From Thioalkalivibrio thiocyanodenitrificans ARhD 1 (GTDB lineage Bacteria; Pseudomonadota; Gammaproteobacteria; Ectothiorhodospirales; Ectothiorhodospiraceae), in contig NZ_KB900536.1 of NCBI RefSeq assembly GCF_000378965.1, positions 1,728,052 to 1,792,051 of the forward strand: 64,000 nt of DNA, read 5' to 3'. Positions 45,871-55,060 of the stretch are shown here, piece after piece. The position numbers and the translations under genes were made by a program. The stretch's first letter is position 1; the number at the start of each line of letters is the position of its first letter. Below the pieces are notes generated by a model that ran no database searches, was not told where the DNA came from, and saw only the letters and a list, made by a program, of their open reading frames with translations.

Positions 45871-47055
45871 TCAGGCGTCCGGAACGGCCGCCTCCCCGCA
45901 CTGCCAGCGAAAGACCGGCAAGGGGCGTGTCCTGCCTTTTAAAAACAACGGGTTGTCGAGACGTTCACAGGCAGAGGCCCGCTCCGGCGCCAGCGCCTCG
46001 TGCACCCGGTCGGACAACAGGATTTCGCCTCGCCCCGCCTGTTCCTGCAGGCGGTCGGCCACGTTGACCGGATCACCCACTACCGTGTAACTCATGAACG
46101 CCTCGGAGCCCACGTTGCCGACCACCACCTCCCCGCGGTTGATGCCGATGCCGAGGCCGCTCTCCACCTGCCACTCGGCCTGCCACTGATCCCGCAGGTC
46201 GCGGAAGCCCCGGTGCATCCCGCACGCGCAGTCGAAGGCGCGATCCGCGGCATCCGGCTGCGCCAGGGGAACCCCGAATCCCACCAGAAGGCCGTCGCCC
46301 GCCATACTGAACACGGTGCCCTGATGGGCATGGGCCACCCCGATGGCCATGGCAAAGAAGCCATTGAGCAGTTCCACCACCCGGTCCGCTTCCAGCTGCT
46401 CGGCGAGACAGGTGAACCCGCGCAGATCCGCGAACATGACCACCGCTTCGCGGCGCTCGGACCGGTTCAGCAGATCCGCCGCCCGCCCGTCGCTGGATGC
46501 GAGCAGATCTTCCACCAGTTCAGGACACAGGTAGCGGCTGAACAATCTCCGCACCTGAGCAAGGCGCGCCTCCTCCAACGCCTCCCGGGCCTCACGCCAG
46601 CGCATCAGGGAGCGGATGCGCGCGCTCAACTCCTCGGGATACACGGGCTTGGACAGAAACTCGTCGGCACCCGCCTCCATGGCCCGCACCCGATCGGCCT
46701 GATTATTCAACACCGTGACCATGACCACGGTGATCGACCACGTGGCGGGATCCGCTTTCAGGCGCCGGCAAACCTCGAAACCGTCCATGCCCTGCATCAC
46801 AACGTCCAGGACCACCCCGTCCACCCTGTGTTCCCGGACGCGCTCCAGCGCCTGCGGCCCGCTCTCGGCCGTGATGACCCGATGTCCGAGCAACTCCAGG
46901 TGCCGAGCAAGAATGCGGCGGTTGACCTCCTGATCGTCCACCACGAGCAAGGTACGCGCGCGCGGCCGCGGCGGGGCCGGGGCATCGCCGGCACCGGAGC
47001 CATGGGGTCCATGCGCATGAATGGAAAGCGGTCCGTCCAGCATGTCGGCAGTCAT
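45871..47055 (-). CDS. Response regulator with class III adenylate/guanylate cyclase domain
   Basis: A 394-residue two-domain protein. A receiver (RTLLVVDDQEVNRRILARHL, phospho-Asp in VVLDVVMQGMDG, Lys in LSKPVYPEEL) is followed by a short helix linker and a class III cyclase (REAVVMFADLRGFTCLAEQL, SMAGDGLLVGFG, SYTVVGDPVNVADRLQ). The metal Asp residues FADLRGF and GDG are present, so it is probably active. The product should be cAMP unless specificity residues differ. ATG 47055 gives a compact start; a GTG at 47085 is an alternative. No partner histidine kinase is adjacent. Confidence 0.88.
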   Translation of the reverse strand: MTADMLDGPLSIHAHGPHGSGAGDAPAPPRPRARTLLVVDDQEVNRRILARHLELLGHRVITAESGPQALERVREHRVDGVVLDVVMQGMDGFEVCRRLKADPATWSITVVMVTVLNNQADRVRAMEAGADEFLSKPVYPEELSARIRSLMRWREAREALEEARLAQVRRLFSRYLCPELVEDLLASSDGRAADLLNRSERREAVVMFADLRGFTCLAEQLEADRVVELLNGFFAMAIGVAHAHQGTVFSMAGDGLLVGFGVPLAQPDAADRAFDCACGMHRGFRDLRDQWQAEWQVESGLGIGINRGEVVVGNVGSEAFMSYTVVGDPVNVADRLQEQAGRGEILLSDRVHEALAPERASACERLDNPLFLKGRTRPLPVFRWQCGEAAVPDA

Positions 47056-47304
47056 GAGCAGGTTCGCCCCGGGGTATGGGCACACGCCACGCCCGGCACA
47101 AATCCCGGCGCAGTCAATTCGATAGAGGGCGCGAATGCGTGATCTTCGGCGGGTCTTCCGTGGCCTCGCGGAAACGCGAATCTCGATTCAGCGCTTCGTT
47201 GGCTAACCAGTGAATATAGGCGGTAATGAACTGAGGGTTGCGGCGAAATCAGACTTCGGACGACAAGGGGGCCCGCATGGCCGACAGGCGGAAAGGCTGG
47301 GGAG

Positions 47305-47493
47305 TTACTCGGCGCTGATCCACTCCACATGGATGTATAAGCGGCGATCGGGTATGCGGCGCCGATCCTCATGGATCAGGCGTCCCTCGAAATCAAAACA
47401 CGGGAAACGGGGCTCCAGATCCTGGCATCGTCGGTCCCGACGCCGCCGCTCCCCCTCCCCTGAACAAGCCAGATTTTCTGCTTTATTATTCAT
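47305..47493 (-). CDS. Small arginine-rich conserved protein
   Basis: A 62-residue protein, MNNKAENLACSGEGERRRRD, then PCFDFEGRLIHEDRRRIPDR and HVEWISAE. Two DRR motifs frame the centre. I recognise the pattern as a short conserved protein in sulfur-oxidising and related gammaproteobacteria, function unknown (moderate recall). AAGG lies just upstream of ATG 47493. It faces no operon partner. About 250 bp before it holds no gene. Confidence 0.6.
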   Translation of the reverse strand: MNNKAENLACSGEGERRRRDRRCQDLEPRFPCFDFEGRLIHEDRRRIPDRRLYIHVEWISAE

Positions 47494-47655
47494 GCCCTTA
47501 CGCTAGAAACCTAGCCTTGATAGCAGAAATTAGACGTAACGGCTTGAGCTTATGACAAAATTACCACCACCACAAGCTGAATCGCTCAACCCGCCCGAAG
47601 GCGGGCCCTGCGTGTACACTCTCCATGATTGCCTGAATCCGGAGGGTCATGCGCG

Positions 47656-48114
47656 ATGATGCCCGTCTACCGCCAGTTGCTCGTGTGCCTCGATCTGTCA
47701 CCGGTATCGGGACAGGTGCTTTCACGCGCAGCGGCCCTTGCCGCACAGGCCGGTGGCCGGATGACCCTGCTGCATGTGGTGGAGCAACGGCCATTGCCGG
47801 ACCTGGACTACGGACTGGGGTCGCTGCCCGGTTATGACATGGATCCGGACGCCGCGCTGCAGGACGCGCGATCGCGGCTGGAGCGCCTGCTGACCCATAC
47901 GGATGAAGCCCGGCTGCCCCGCGAGGTGGTGACGGGCGTCCCGCACCTGGAGATCACCCGGATTGCCGAGCAGCTGTCCGCCGATCTGATCGTGCTCGGG
48001 TCCTCGTCACGCACCGGACTGGGGCGCCTGCTGGGCTCGACCGCCCGTTCCCTGTTCAACCATGCCCCCTGTGATGTGCTGGCCGTGCGGGTGTCGCCGG
48101 ATGAGGAACAGTGA
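47656..48114 (+). CDS. Universal stress protein (UspA family)
   Basis: A 152-residue Usp domain protein: YRQLLVCLDLSPVSGQVLSR, TLLHVVEQ, then the ATP-binding motif VLGSSSRTGLGRLLGSTARS and the end DVLAVRV. The glycine-rich loop is intact, so it may bind ATP. ATG 47656 has GGAGG 10 nt upstream. It overlaps the next gene (TGATG). Confidence 0.92.
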   Translation: MMPVYRQLLVCLDLSPVSGQVLSRAAALAAQAGGRMTLLHVVEQRPLPDLDYGLGSLPGYDMDPDAALQDARSRLERLLTHTDEARLPREVVTGVPHLEITRIAEQLSADLIVLGSSSRTGLGRLLGSTARSLFNHAPCDVLAVRVSPDEEQ

Positions 48115-48398
48115 TGGCCGGATGCGGGGGAGAAACCGTGTGGCATACCTTCCGGGAGCTGGACGAACTGGAGGGCACGCCCAAGGGGCACGCGTTCAGG
48201 CGCTTCAAGGCCCTGCGCGGGCAATGGCGGGAAGGACGGGAGTTCGTGGTGCTGGATGCCCGGCATGATGCCGGACGCATTGCACAACTCAAACGGGAGG
48301 GTCGGCTCTACGGCAGCACCCTGAACGCCGTCCTGCTGTCACCGGAGGCGGCCCGGGCAATCCGGGCGGCCGGGCGGACACCGGCCGGCGACGGATGA
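48114..48398 (+). CDS. Conserved small protein coupled to the Usp gene
   Basis: A 94-residue protein: VWHTFRELDELEGTPKGHAF, RRFKALRGQWREGREFVVLD, and RREGR-like LKREGRLYGSTLNAVLLSPE. It has no signal or membrane segments. I recall similar proteins in Pseudomonas-type genomes but no function. ATG 48114 overlaps the Usp stop, so translation is coupled and a shared stress role is possible (inference). Confidence 0.65.
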   Translation: MAGCGGETVWHTFRELDELEGTPKGHAFRRFKALRGQWREGREFVVLDARHDAGRIAQLKREGRLYGSTLNAVLLSPEAARAIRAAGRTPAGDG

Positions 48399-48446
48399 CG
48401 CCACTCCGGGATCCGGACCCGCTCGGCCTGCAAAACCGGCCGCACG

Positions 48447-48863
48447 TTACGCGGCCGCGTATACCCCCCGCCCACGGGACTTGAGCCGGCCGGTGCGCTT
48501 CAGATACGCCAGCGTCTGGCCGAGGTTCCTGACGTTCACGCCGCGGCCCTCAAGCTGCTCGCGCAGCTCCGCCGTGCTGATCTTGCCGGCCGCCGTCACC
48601 GCATCCAGCACCACCTGGCTCAGGCCCGAGCCGCCACGACCGCGGCCGCGGCCGGCACGACCGCCAAGGGCACGGATCTGCCGATCCAGGGCCGCCAGCT
48701 CAGAGCGCTGACGCGCAACCAGGGCGCGGCGCTCTTCCCGAAGGGCCTGGAGCTGCTCGCGGCGCGCCTCTTCCTCGCGGAGCCGTTCCTCCTCCTCCCG
48801 CTGACGGGCGATCTGGTACAGTTCCTCGGAAGACAGATTCTCGAGCGACTTGCGTTTTGCCAT
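48447..48863 (-). CDS. Coiled-coil/winged-helix DNA-binding-like protein
   Basis: A 138-residue protein. After MAKRKSLENLSSEELYQIAR comes a long charged helix very rich in E and R (residues about 20-65), then a flexible GGRAGRGRGRGG linker and a C-terminal module (SQVVLDAVTAAGKISTAELR, GQTLAYLKRTGRLKSRGRG) with the look of a winged helix ending in a basic wing. This resembles a nucleoid-associated design, with an oligomerising coil plus a DNA-binding domain, but no named family is certain. ATG 48863 has AGGGG 8 nt upstream. The upstream DNA is AT-rich (TATATATAAAAA near 48914-48925), a likely promoter. Confidence 0.72.
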   Translation of the reverse strand: MAKRKSLENLSSEELYQIARQREEEERLREEEARREQLQALREERRALVARQRSELAALDRQIRALGGRAGRGRGRGGSGLSQVVLDAVTAAGKISTAELREQLEGRGVNVRNLGQTLAYLKRTGRLKSRGRGVYAAA

Positions 48864-49045
48864 TGGGAAAACCCCTTTTGAAAAATAAAACAAGTTACGT
48901 GACGAGCAGGATTATATATAAAAACTCCAGGCTGAATGATCACATTGCATCAAACAACTCATTCACATATTACAAACATGATCATGATTCCCGGCAGACG
49001 GAAATACCGCGCGGGTGCCGGACCGGATCCTGGTGAAAGGTTGCG

Positions 49046-49600
49046 ATGAAACGCGCACAGGAACCTGATGCCGGACCTCGCCACGACAAGTCGGACGGAC
49101 TTGATGCCGTGAAGCGCCTGGAGATTGTAAGACTCGTCGGCGATCTTTACCGGATCGCTGCTCAACACTTCGATTGCAGCGGCGACACCGTGCCCGTGCG
49201 TTTCACCCTGCGCGGCCTTGCGGCGGGCCAGTGGCGCCTGCGCAACGGCAGCGAGAGCCTGCATTTCAACGAGCGCCTGTTTGCCGCCGCACCCGAGCAG
49301 CACATGCCCGACACGGTCGCGCACGAAGTGGCCCATTCGGTGGTTTATCGGTGTTTCGGTCGAGGCCTGCGGCCGCACGGGCGGGAGTGGCGCATGGTCA
49401 TGGAAAAACTGGGCTGCAGAGCGCAGGTCACCCACCGCACGCCACCGGAGATCCTGGCCCGAACCCTGAATCGTCATCTCTACCGCTGCAGCTGCCGCAT
49501 TCACGCCCTGGGACCTCGCCAACACAAGCATGCCATCCACGGCAGGCGGAGCTATCAGTGTCGGGTCTGTGGCGACCGGCTCGTGCCGGCGGACCGATAG
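49046..49600 (+). CDS. SprT-like zinc metalloprotease-domain protein
   Basis: A 184-residue SprT-family protein. The zinc motif HEVAH (DTVAHEVAHSVVYRCF) is followed by a second His and a C-terminal zinc ribbon with Cys and His pairs (YRCSCRIHALGPRQHKH, YQCRVCGDRL). Related SprT-like domains act on DNA-protein crosslinks in eukaryotes; bacterial roles are poorly defined. ATG 49046 has AAAGG 5 nt upstream. It is divergent from the coiled-coil gene. Confidence 0.88.
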   Translation: MKRAQEPDAGPRHDKSDGLDAVKRLEIVRLVGDLYRIAAQHFDCSGDTVPVRFTLRGLAAGQWRLRNGSESLHFNERLFAAAPEQHMPDTVAHEVAHSVVYRCFGRGLRPHGREWRMVMEKLGCRAQVTHRTPPEILARTLNRHLYRCSCRIHALGPRQHKHAIHGRRSYQCRVCGDRLVPADR

Positions 49601-49695
49601 TCAGGTCATCCGGCTCGGGCGCCGATCTGTTCGCTGTGGCGGGACGCAGGCGCCCGGGACGAGGGGGAGAGATGCGGGTTGGCGCCGTGCCCGCC

Positions 49696-50193
49696 CTACA
49701 TGGCGAAATCCAGACGTTCCTGAACCGTCTCGATCGCCTTCAGCGCGCAGATCTCGTCCAGATGGCCTCCCGGCGCCCCGGAGACGCCCACGGCACCCAC
49801 CAGGGAGCCAGCCGCTTCGATGGGCGCCCCGCCCTCCAGCACCAGGATCCCATCCACGTGATTCATCTCCATGCGGATATCGTCGCGGTTTGCGCGAAAG
49901 TCCGATGACTTCACGCCGGAGAGAATCACCGCGGCGGCCTTGTCCCGGGCAATCTGGTAGGTGAACCGTGGAGCCAGGACATCGCGCAATACCGCCTGGA
50001 CATCGCCGCTGCGATCCACCACCACGGCAGTCACCTGGTATCCCTCCGCGCGGCAGGCCTCCACGGAGGCCTGGGCCATGTCGCGGGCCAGTTCCATGGT
50101 CATGCGCTTCACGGAGATCACGTCGTTGGCGGAGAGCGCGGCGGATGCCGCGGCCAGGGCTGCTCCGGCAATTAAAGTTGCAAACCGTCTCAT
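49696..50193 (-). CDS. Exported GlcG/HbpS-type haem-binding-like protein
   Basis: A 165-residue protein with a Sec signal peptide (MRRFATLIAGAALAAASAAL) and a GlcG/HbpS domain: ACRAEGYQVTAVVVDRSGDV, LAPRFTYQIARDKAAAVI and VGAVGVSGAPGGHLDEIC. Family members bind haem or cofactors; the ligand here is unknown. ATG 50193 has AGGAGG 7 nt upstream, settling the start against the longer frame into repeat DNA. Confidence 0.85.
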   Translation of the reverse strand: MRRFATLIAGAALAAASAALSANDVISVKRMTMELARDMAQASVEACRAEGYQVTAVVVDRSGDVQAVLRDVLAPRFTYQIARDKAAAVILSGVKSSDFRANRDDIRMEMNHVDGILVLEGGAPIEAAGSLVGAVGVSGAPGGHLDEICALKAIETVQERLDFAM

Positions 50194-50260
50194 CGGGTTT
50201 CCTCCTATGGTTCCATGTACAGACATCTCCCGGGCTCCGCGGGCGCAGATCGACAAGCCG

Positions 50261-50393
50261 GGTTCAAAGTTCAAAGTTCAAGGTTCAAGGTTCAAAGGGT
50301 GAATGGCATCATCTTGTTGAACTTTGAACTTTGAACTTTGAACTTTGAACTTTGAACTTTGAACTTTGAACTTTGAACCTTGAACCCCGACCC
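50261..50393. repeat. Inverted heptamer element (GTTCAAA words)
   Basis: Five GTTCAAA/GTTCAAG words (50261-50299), a ~27-bp loop, then about ten TTTGAAC/TTGAACT words (50328-50388). The two arms have different copy numbers, so the complementary side has expanded independently. It lies between uup (which ends at 50403) and the HbpS-like gene. Confidence 0.88.
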
Positions 50394-50402
50394 ACACCCT
50401 TC

Positions 50403-52283
50403 TCATCCTTCCAGCTTCTCCCAGCGCGCATAGCACTGCCCCAGTTCGGCCTCGATCTCGGCCAGCCTGCCCTGGGCCTCCGCGATCCTCTCCGGCTGCT
50501 GCCGGTACAACGCGGGGTCCCCCAATGTCGCGGTGAGGGCTGCCTGCTCAGCCTCCAGGGCCTCGATACGTCCGGGCAGCATCTCCAGCTCCCGCTGATC
50601 CTTGTAGCTGAGCTTCCTCTCTCTTGCCGGCTTCGCCGGTGCGGGCCGGGATGCGGGAACAGCCGCCGGCGCGGGCTGCGCCGCGACCGCGCGCTGGCGC
50701 TGCCAGTCCGAATATCCGCCCACATACTCATTGACCTGCCCGGGCCCCTCAAACGCGATGATGCTCGTGGCCACGTTGTCCAGGAAGGCCCGGTCGTGAC
50801 TCACCACCAGCACCGTGCCGGGAAACTCCACCAGGCGCTCTTCCAGCAGTTCCAGGGTCTCCGTGTCCAGATCATTCGTGGGTTCGTCCAGCACCAGCAG
50901 GTTGGCGGGACGGGTGAACAGCTTTGCGAGGAGCAGGCGATTGCGTTCGCCGCCCGACAGGGCCTTCACCGGCTGGCGCGCTCGGGCCGGTTCGAACAGG
51001 AAGTCCTGCAGGTAGGAGATGACATGGCGGGACTCCCCCCCGACCTCCAGCCGGTCGCGGCCCTCGCCCACGTTGTCGAAGACGCTGGCGTCCTCGTCGA
51101 GGGCCGCCCGGTGCTGGTCGAAGTAGGCGACCTCCAGGTTCGTGCCCAGCCGCACGCGGCCGCTGCCGGGCTGGAGCTGGCCAAGCAACAGACGCAACAG
51201 GGTCGTCTTCCCGGCGCCGTTGGGACCCACGATGCCCACCTTGTCACCGCGCAGGATGAGAGTGGAGAACGCCCGGATCACCGGCTGGCCGTCGTATTGA
51301 AAGCCCACGTCCTCTGCCTCGATCACCAGGCGCCCGGAGCGTTCGGCGGCCTGGATGTCCAAACGCGCGGTGCCCGCGCGGACGCGGCGCCCGGCCCGCT
51401 CTGCCCGCAGGGCCTTGAGCGCGCGCACCCGCCCCTCGTTGCGGGTCCGGCGGGCCTTGATGCCCTGGCGGATCCAGGCCTCTTCCTGGGCCAGTTTCCT
51501 GTCAAACAGCGCGTTGGCACGCTCCTCGGCCTCGAGGGCCTCGGCCTTGCGGCGCACGTAGGCGTCATAGTCTCCGGGCCAGTCGGTCAACTGCCCGCGA
51601 TCCAGTTCGATGATGCGCGTGGCCAGACGCCTCAGAAAGGCGCGGTCGTGGGTGATGAACAGCAATGCGCCACCGAACCCCAGGAGAAACGACTCCAGCC
51701 AGTCGATGGCCTCGATGTCCAGATGGTTGGTGGGTTCGTCCAGCAGCAACAGGTCCGGCTCGGTGACCAGGGCCCGGGCCAGCAGCACGCGGCGCTTGAG
51801 CCCGCCGGAGAGGGCGCGGAAGTCCGCGTCGGCGGGCAGGTCGAGCCGCGAGATCACCGTCTCCACCCGCTGTTCCAGGCTCCATCCTTCGTCGGCCTCC
51901 AGCGACTGCTGGGCACGTTCAAGTTCCACCATGGCGCCGGCATCGTCCGGCCGTTCGGCAAGCACATGCACCGCCCGGTGATAGCGCCGCACCCGCTCTC
52001 CCGTGGCGCCCAGGCCTTCGGCCACCACGTCGAACACGCTGCCCCGGGTCCCTGCGGGCACCGCCTGCTCAAGCATGGCCACCCGCAGACCGTCCGCATG
52101 CACCAGCTCGCCGCCGTCCGCATGAACCTCGCCGGCCAGTACCCGCATCAGGGTGGACTTGCCTGCGCCATTGCGCCCCACCAGGCACAGGCGCTCACCG
52201 CTCTCGATGGACAGATTCACGCGATCCAGCAACGGCGCGTCGCCGTAACTCAGGACCACATCGCGCAGGGTCAACAGGGGCAT
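50403..52283 (-). CDS. uup: ABC-F ATPase Uup
   Basis: A 626-residue soluble ABC-F protein. Two ATPase cassettes are seen: Walker A GRNGAGKSTLMR (first) and GPNGAGKTTLLR (second), signatures LSGGLKRRVLLARAL and LSGGERNRLLLAKLF, and Walker B LLLDEPTNHLD and LVLDEPTNDLD. The C-terminal coiled coil of Uup is present. Roles include ribosome-associated quality control and, in E. coli, limiting transposon excision. The ATG at 52283 is 35 bp from the diguanylate cyclase stop. Confidence 0.94.
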   Translation of the reverse strand: MPLLTLRDVVLSYGDAPLLDRVNLSIESGERLCLVGRNGAGKSTLMRVLAGEVHADGGELVHADGLRVAMLEQAVPAGTRGSVFDVVAEGLGATGERVRRYHRAVHVLAERPDDAGAMVELERAQQSLEADEGWSLEQRVETVISRLDLPADADFRALSGGLKRRVLLARALVTEPDLLLLDEPTNHLDIEAIDWLESFLLGFGGALLFITHDRAFLRRLATRIIELDRGQLTDWPGDYDAYVRRKAEALEAEERANALFDRKLAQEEAWIRQGIKARRTRNEGRVRALKALRAERAGRRVRAGTARLDIQAAERSGRLVIEAEDVGFQYDGQPVIRAFSTLILRGDKVGIVGPNGAGKTTLLRLLLGQLQPGSGRVRLGTNLEVAYFDQHRAALDEDASVFDNVGEGRDRLEVGGESRHVISYLQDFLFEPARARQPVKALSGGERNRLLLAKLFTRPANLLVLDEPTNDLDTETLELLEERLVEFPGTVLVVSHDRAFLDNVATSIIAFEGPGQVNEYVGGYSDWQRQRAVAAQPAPAAVPASRPAPAKPARERKLSYKDQRELEMLPGRIEALEAEQAALTATLGDPALYRQQPERIAEAQGRLAEIEAELGQCYARWEKLEG

Positions 52284-52316
52284 GAACGGACAATGGGTAT
52301 GAACGAACCGGTCATT

Positions 52317-53618
52317 CTACGCCATGGGGATGTTCTCCACCGCAACCACGTGCGGGTGAATCACCTTGCCGGGGCCCGAGGGCCCGTAGAAGGAGTAGCC
52401 GTTGCGGCCCGCACGCTTGACCTCGTACATGGCCCGGTCTGCATGATTGATCGCCTCTTCGGGCGTATCGGCCAGTGCCGGGAACTCGCACACGCCGATG
52501 CTCGCCCCCAGCAGGGCACGGGCGCCGTCCGGCCGGGACGCGTCGATGGGGATCGGGGTGGACAGGACCTCGATGATGCGCAGTGCCACTTCGCGAATCC
52601 GCTCGGCACTGCTGAGGTCCTCGAGCAGCACGAAGAACTCGTCCCCGCCCATGCGGGCAACGGTGTCGCTTTCGCGCACACAGGCCTGCAGGCGCCGTGC
52701 TACCTGGCGCAGCACGCGGTCACCCGCTTCATGACCGTGGAGGTCGTTGACCGGTTTGAAGTTGTCCAGATCGATGAAAAGCCCAGCCCCGAGCAGTCCG
52801 TGCCGGCGTGCCCGGGCCATGGCCTGGTCCAGCCGCTGTTCCATCTGGTAGCGGTTGGGCAGATTGGTCAGGTGGTCATGCAGAGCCTGGTCCCGATGCC
52901 GGTTGCGTTCGGTCTCCAACTCCTTGCGGCGAAGATACAGCTGCCGGCGCTGGCGCTCCAGCGCGTAGGCGGAAATGCCGCAGATCAGCACGGTGGAGAG
53001 CAGGTAGAAATTGTACCTGGCCACGGATTCGCCCATGGGCTGAAGACCGGCGATGAACAGCCCGTTGAAAACAGCGAGCACCAGTGAATTCACGGCCAGC
53101 GCACGAATGAAGGACAGGCCGATGAACAGGAAAGTCCATATCGTGACCAGCATCAGGCCCGCCAGGTACTCCATGAACGACGACCCGGACAGGGATGCCA
53201 TCATGACAACCAGGCCGATGCCGGGCACCAGGGCGGTCCAGGTCAGGATTCGCCTGCCCGCCTGCACGAAGGACGCGCGGAAGGTAGACAGCAGCGCGGC
53301 CAACCCGGCAGCCATGACCAGGGCGCGGACATACCAGAAGTGAGGCTGGTGATCGCCCTGCAGCCACATATCCATCCAGCCGTGGACTCCGTAGAGCACA
53401 ACGCCCACCACCAGGGCGGCCCGCGCCTGGTCCCGCTGGATGACGGCGGTTTCGATCTGATAGTCGCGTTCCATCCCCGGATCCCGGAACCACAGCAGGA
53501 AGCGATGCATGCGCACACTTGAGTTGGCGAATGAGTCGTTCACAGGCTGCGGATCACCCTGGGTGTCGGCCGGTACCGTTTTCCACGCATAATAGTCAAT
53601 AATCCCTTGCAGTTTCAT
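52317..53618 (-). CDS. Membrane diguanylate cyclase (GGDEF)
   Basis: A 433-residue protein. About six membrane helices (residues 70-215, for example ALVVGVVLYGVHGWMDMWL and LVTIWTFLFIGLSFIRALA) are followed by a short coil and an intact GGDEF domain: HLTNLPNRYQMEQRL, LFIDLDNFKPVND, RMGGDEFFVLLE. An RxxD inhibitory site (RESD) lies five residues before GGDEF, so feedback by c-di-GMP is expected. No EAL domain. ATG 53618 is chosen over a longer frame. It is divergent from mltF. Confidence 0.92.
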   Translation of the reverse strand: MKLQGIIDYYAWKTVPADTQGDPQPVNDSFANSSVRMHRFLLWFRDPGMERDYQIETAVIQRDQARAALVVGVVLYGVHGWMDMWLQGDHQPHFWYVRALVMAAGLAALLSTFRASFVQAGRRILTWTALVPGIGLVVMMASLSGSSFMEYLAGLMLVTIWTFLFIGLSFIRALAVNSLVLAVFNGLFIAGLQPMGESVARYNFYLLSTVLICGISAYALERQRRQLYLRRKELETERNRHRDQALHDHLTNLPNRYQMEQRLDQAMARARRHGLLGAGLFIDLDNFKPVNDLHGHEAGDRVLRQVARRLQACVRESDTVARMGGDEFFVLLEDLSSAERIREVALRIIEVLSTPIPIDASRPDGARALLGASIGVCEFPALADTPEEAINHADRAMYEVKRAGRNGYSFYGPSGPGKVIHPHVVAVENIPMA

Positions 53619-53686
53619 CGCCCCGCAGCCCGATCGGCCCGGATGCATCCGGCGACCGGATAACAAGCAGAAACGGGAATTGCATC

Positions 53687-55060
53687 ATGCCGGATACGTT
53701 GACGACGCGACTCGCACCGGGCCTGGCGCTGTGCCTGGGGCTTGCGGCCTGTGGTGAACCGGCGCCCTCTGCAGAGATGGAAGCCATCGCCGAACGCGGT
53801 GAACTGATTGTACTTACCCGCAACGCGCCGACCACCTATTTCTTCGGGCGCGACGGCGAGGCCGGCTTCGAGTACGACCTGGCGAGCGCCTTTGCCGACC
53901 ATCTTGGTGTACGGGCCCGTTTCGTGCTGCTGGACAGCGTCGACGACGTGGTCCGGGCCCTGGACGAGGGCAAGGGGGACCTGGCCGCCGCCGGGCTGAC
54001 CCACACCCCCGGCCGCGACGGGCGCTTCACCTTCGGCCCCGGCTACTTCCTGGTCCAGCAGCAGTTGATATGCCGCCGGGGGGGCGCCAGTCCGGAATCC
54101 CCGGAGGACCTGGCCGATGTGCAGATCATGGTCACCGCCTCCAGCAGCTACGTGGAGCGCCTTGAGGAACTGCGCGCGCAGGTGCCCGGGCTCACCTGGG
54201 AGGCCCGTGCCGATCTGACCACGGAACAGATCCTGGAAAAGGTGTGGCGGCGCGAGGTGGATTGCGCGGTGGCGGACTCCAACATCGTGGCTGTCAACCG
54301 TCGCTATTTTCCCGAATTGAAGGTCATCATGCCGCTGACCGAAGAGGAATCACTGGCCTGGATGCTGCCGCCGGACTCGCGGGGTCTGCAGCGCGAACTC
54401 AACCACTGGTTCGCGGGCCTGGAGGACAACGGGCTTCTGGCCATCCTGCAGGGCCGCTACTATGGGCACGTGGAGATCTTCGACTACGTGGATCTGGCCC
54501 GCTTCCGCCGGCGCATCGACTCCCTGCTGCCCCGGTTCCGCCCGCTCTTTGAGGAGGCCGCCGGCACGCATGATCTCGACTGGACCCTGCTGGCCGCACA
54601 GGCCTACCAGGAGTCGCACTGGGACCCGACGGCACGCAGCCCCACCGGCGTGCGCGGCATGATGATGCTCACACAACTCACCGCCGGTGAGTTGAACGTC
54701 AATGACCGCCTGGATCCGGCCCAGAGCATCCGGGGCGGCGCCCGCTACCTGGCGGCGCTACGCGAACGCCTCCCCGATTCCATTCAGGAACCGGACCGCA
54801 CCTGGATCGCACTGGCAGCCTACAACGTGGGCATGGGCCATGTGTTCGATGCGCGCGGACTCGCCCGGGAACTCGGGCACGACCCGGACACCTGGGTGGA
54901 GTTGCGCGAAGTGCTGCCCCTGCTCGCCCAGCCCCGCTACCACCGCCGTCTGCGCTACGGCTATGCGCGGGGCAGCGAGCCGGTCGAGTACGTCAGGCGA
55001 ATCCGCAACTACCAGGACATACTGATTGAGAGATTGTCCGTTGTCAGTGGTCAGTTGTAA
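53687..55060 (+). CDS. mltF: Membrane-bound lytic murein transglycosylase F
   Basis: A 457-residue outer-membrane lipoprotein (lipobox LAAC near residue 22). An N-terminal solute-binding-like domain (residues 35-270, TYFFGRDGEAGFEYDLASAF) regulates a C-terminal lysozyme-like transglycosylase with catalytic Glu in AQAYQESHWDPTARSPTG and the AYNVGMGHV motif. The normal end (YVRRIRNYQDIL) is followed by IERLSVVSGQL, encoded by TCAGTTG heptamer repeats that also provide the TAA. Confidence 0.95.
   Translation: MPDTLTTRLAPGLALCLGLAACGEPAPSAEMEAIAERGELIVLTRNAPTTYFFGRDGEAGFEYDLASAFADHLGVRARFVLLDSVDDVVRALDEGKGDLAAAGLTHTPGRDGRFTFGPGYFLVQQQLICRRGGASPESPEDLADVQIMVTASSSYVERLEELRAQVPGLTWEARADLTTEQILEKVWRREVDCAVADSNIVAVNRRYFPELKVIMPLTEEESLAWMLPPDSRGLQRELNHWFAGLEDNGLLAILQGRYYGHVEIFDYVDLARFRRRIDSLLPRFRPLFEEAAGTHDLDWTLLAAQAYQESHWDPTARSPTGVRGMMMLTQLTAGELNVNDRLDPAQSIRGGARYLAALRERLPDSIQEPDRTWIALAAYNVGMGHVFDARGLARELGHDPDTWVELREVLPLLAQPRYHRRLRYGYARGSEPVEYVRRIRNYQDILIERLSVVSGQL

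Noticed and set aside
50373-53087. 904-codon plus-strand frame
   Set aside because: It is antisense to uup and the diguanylate cyclase, both with intact catalytic motifs; no family resemblance is seen in the shadow.
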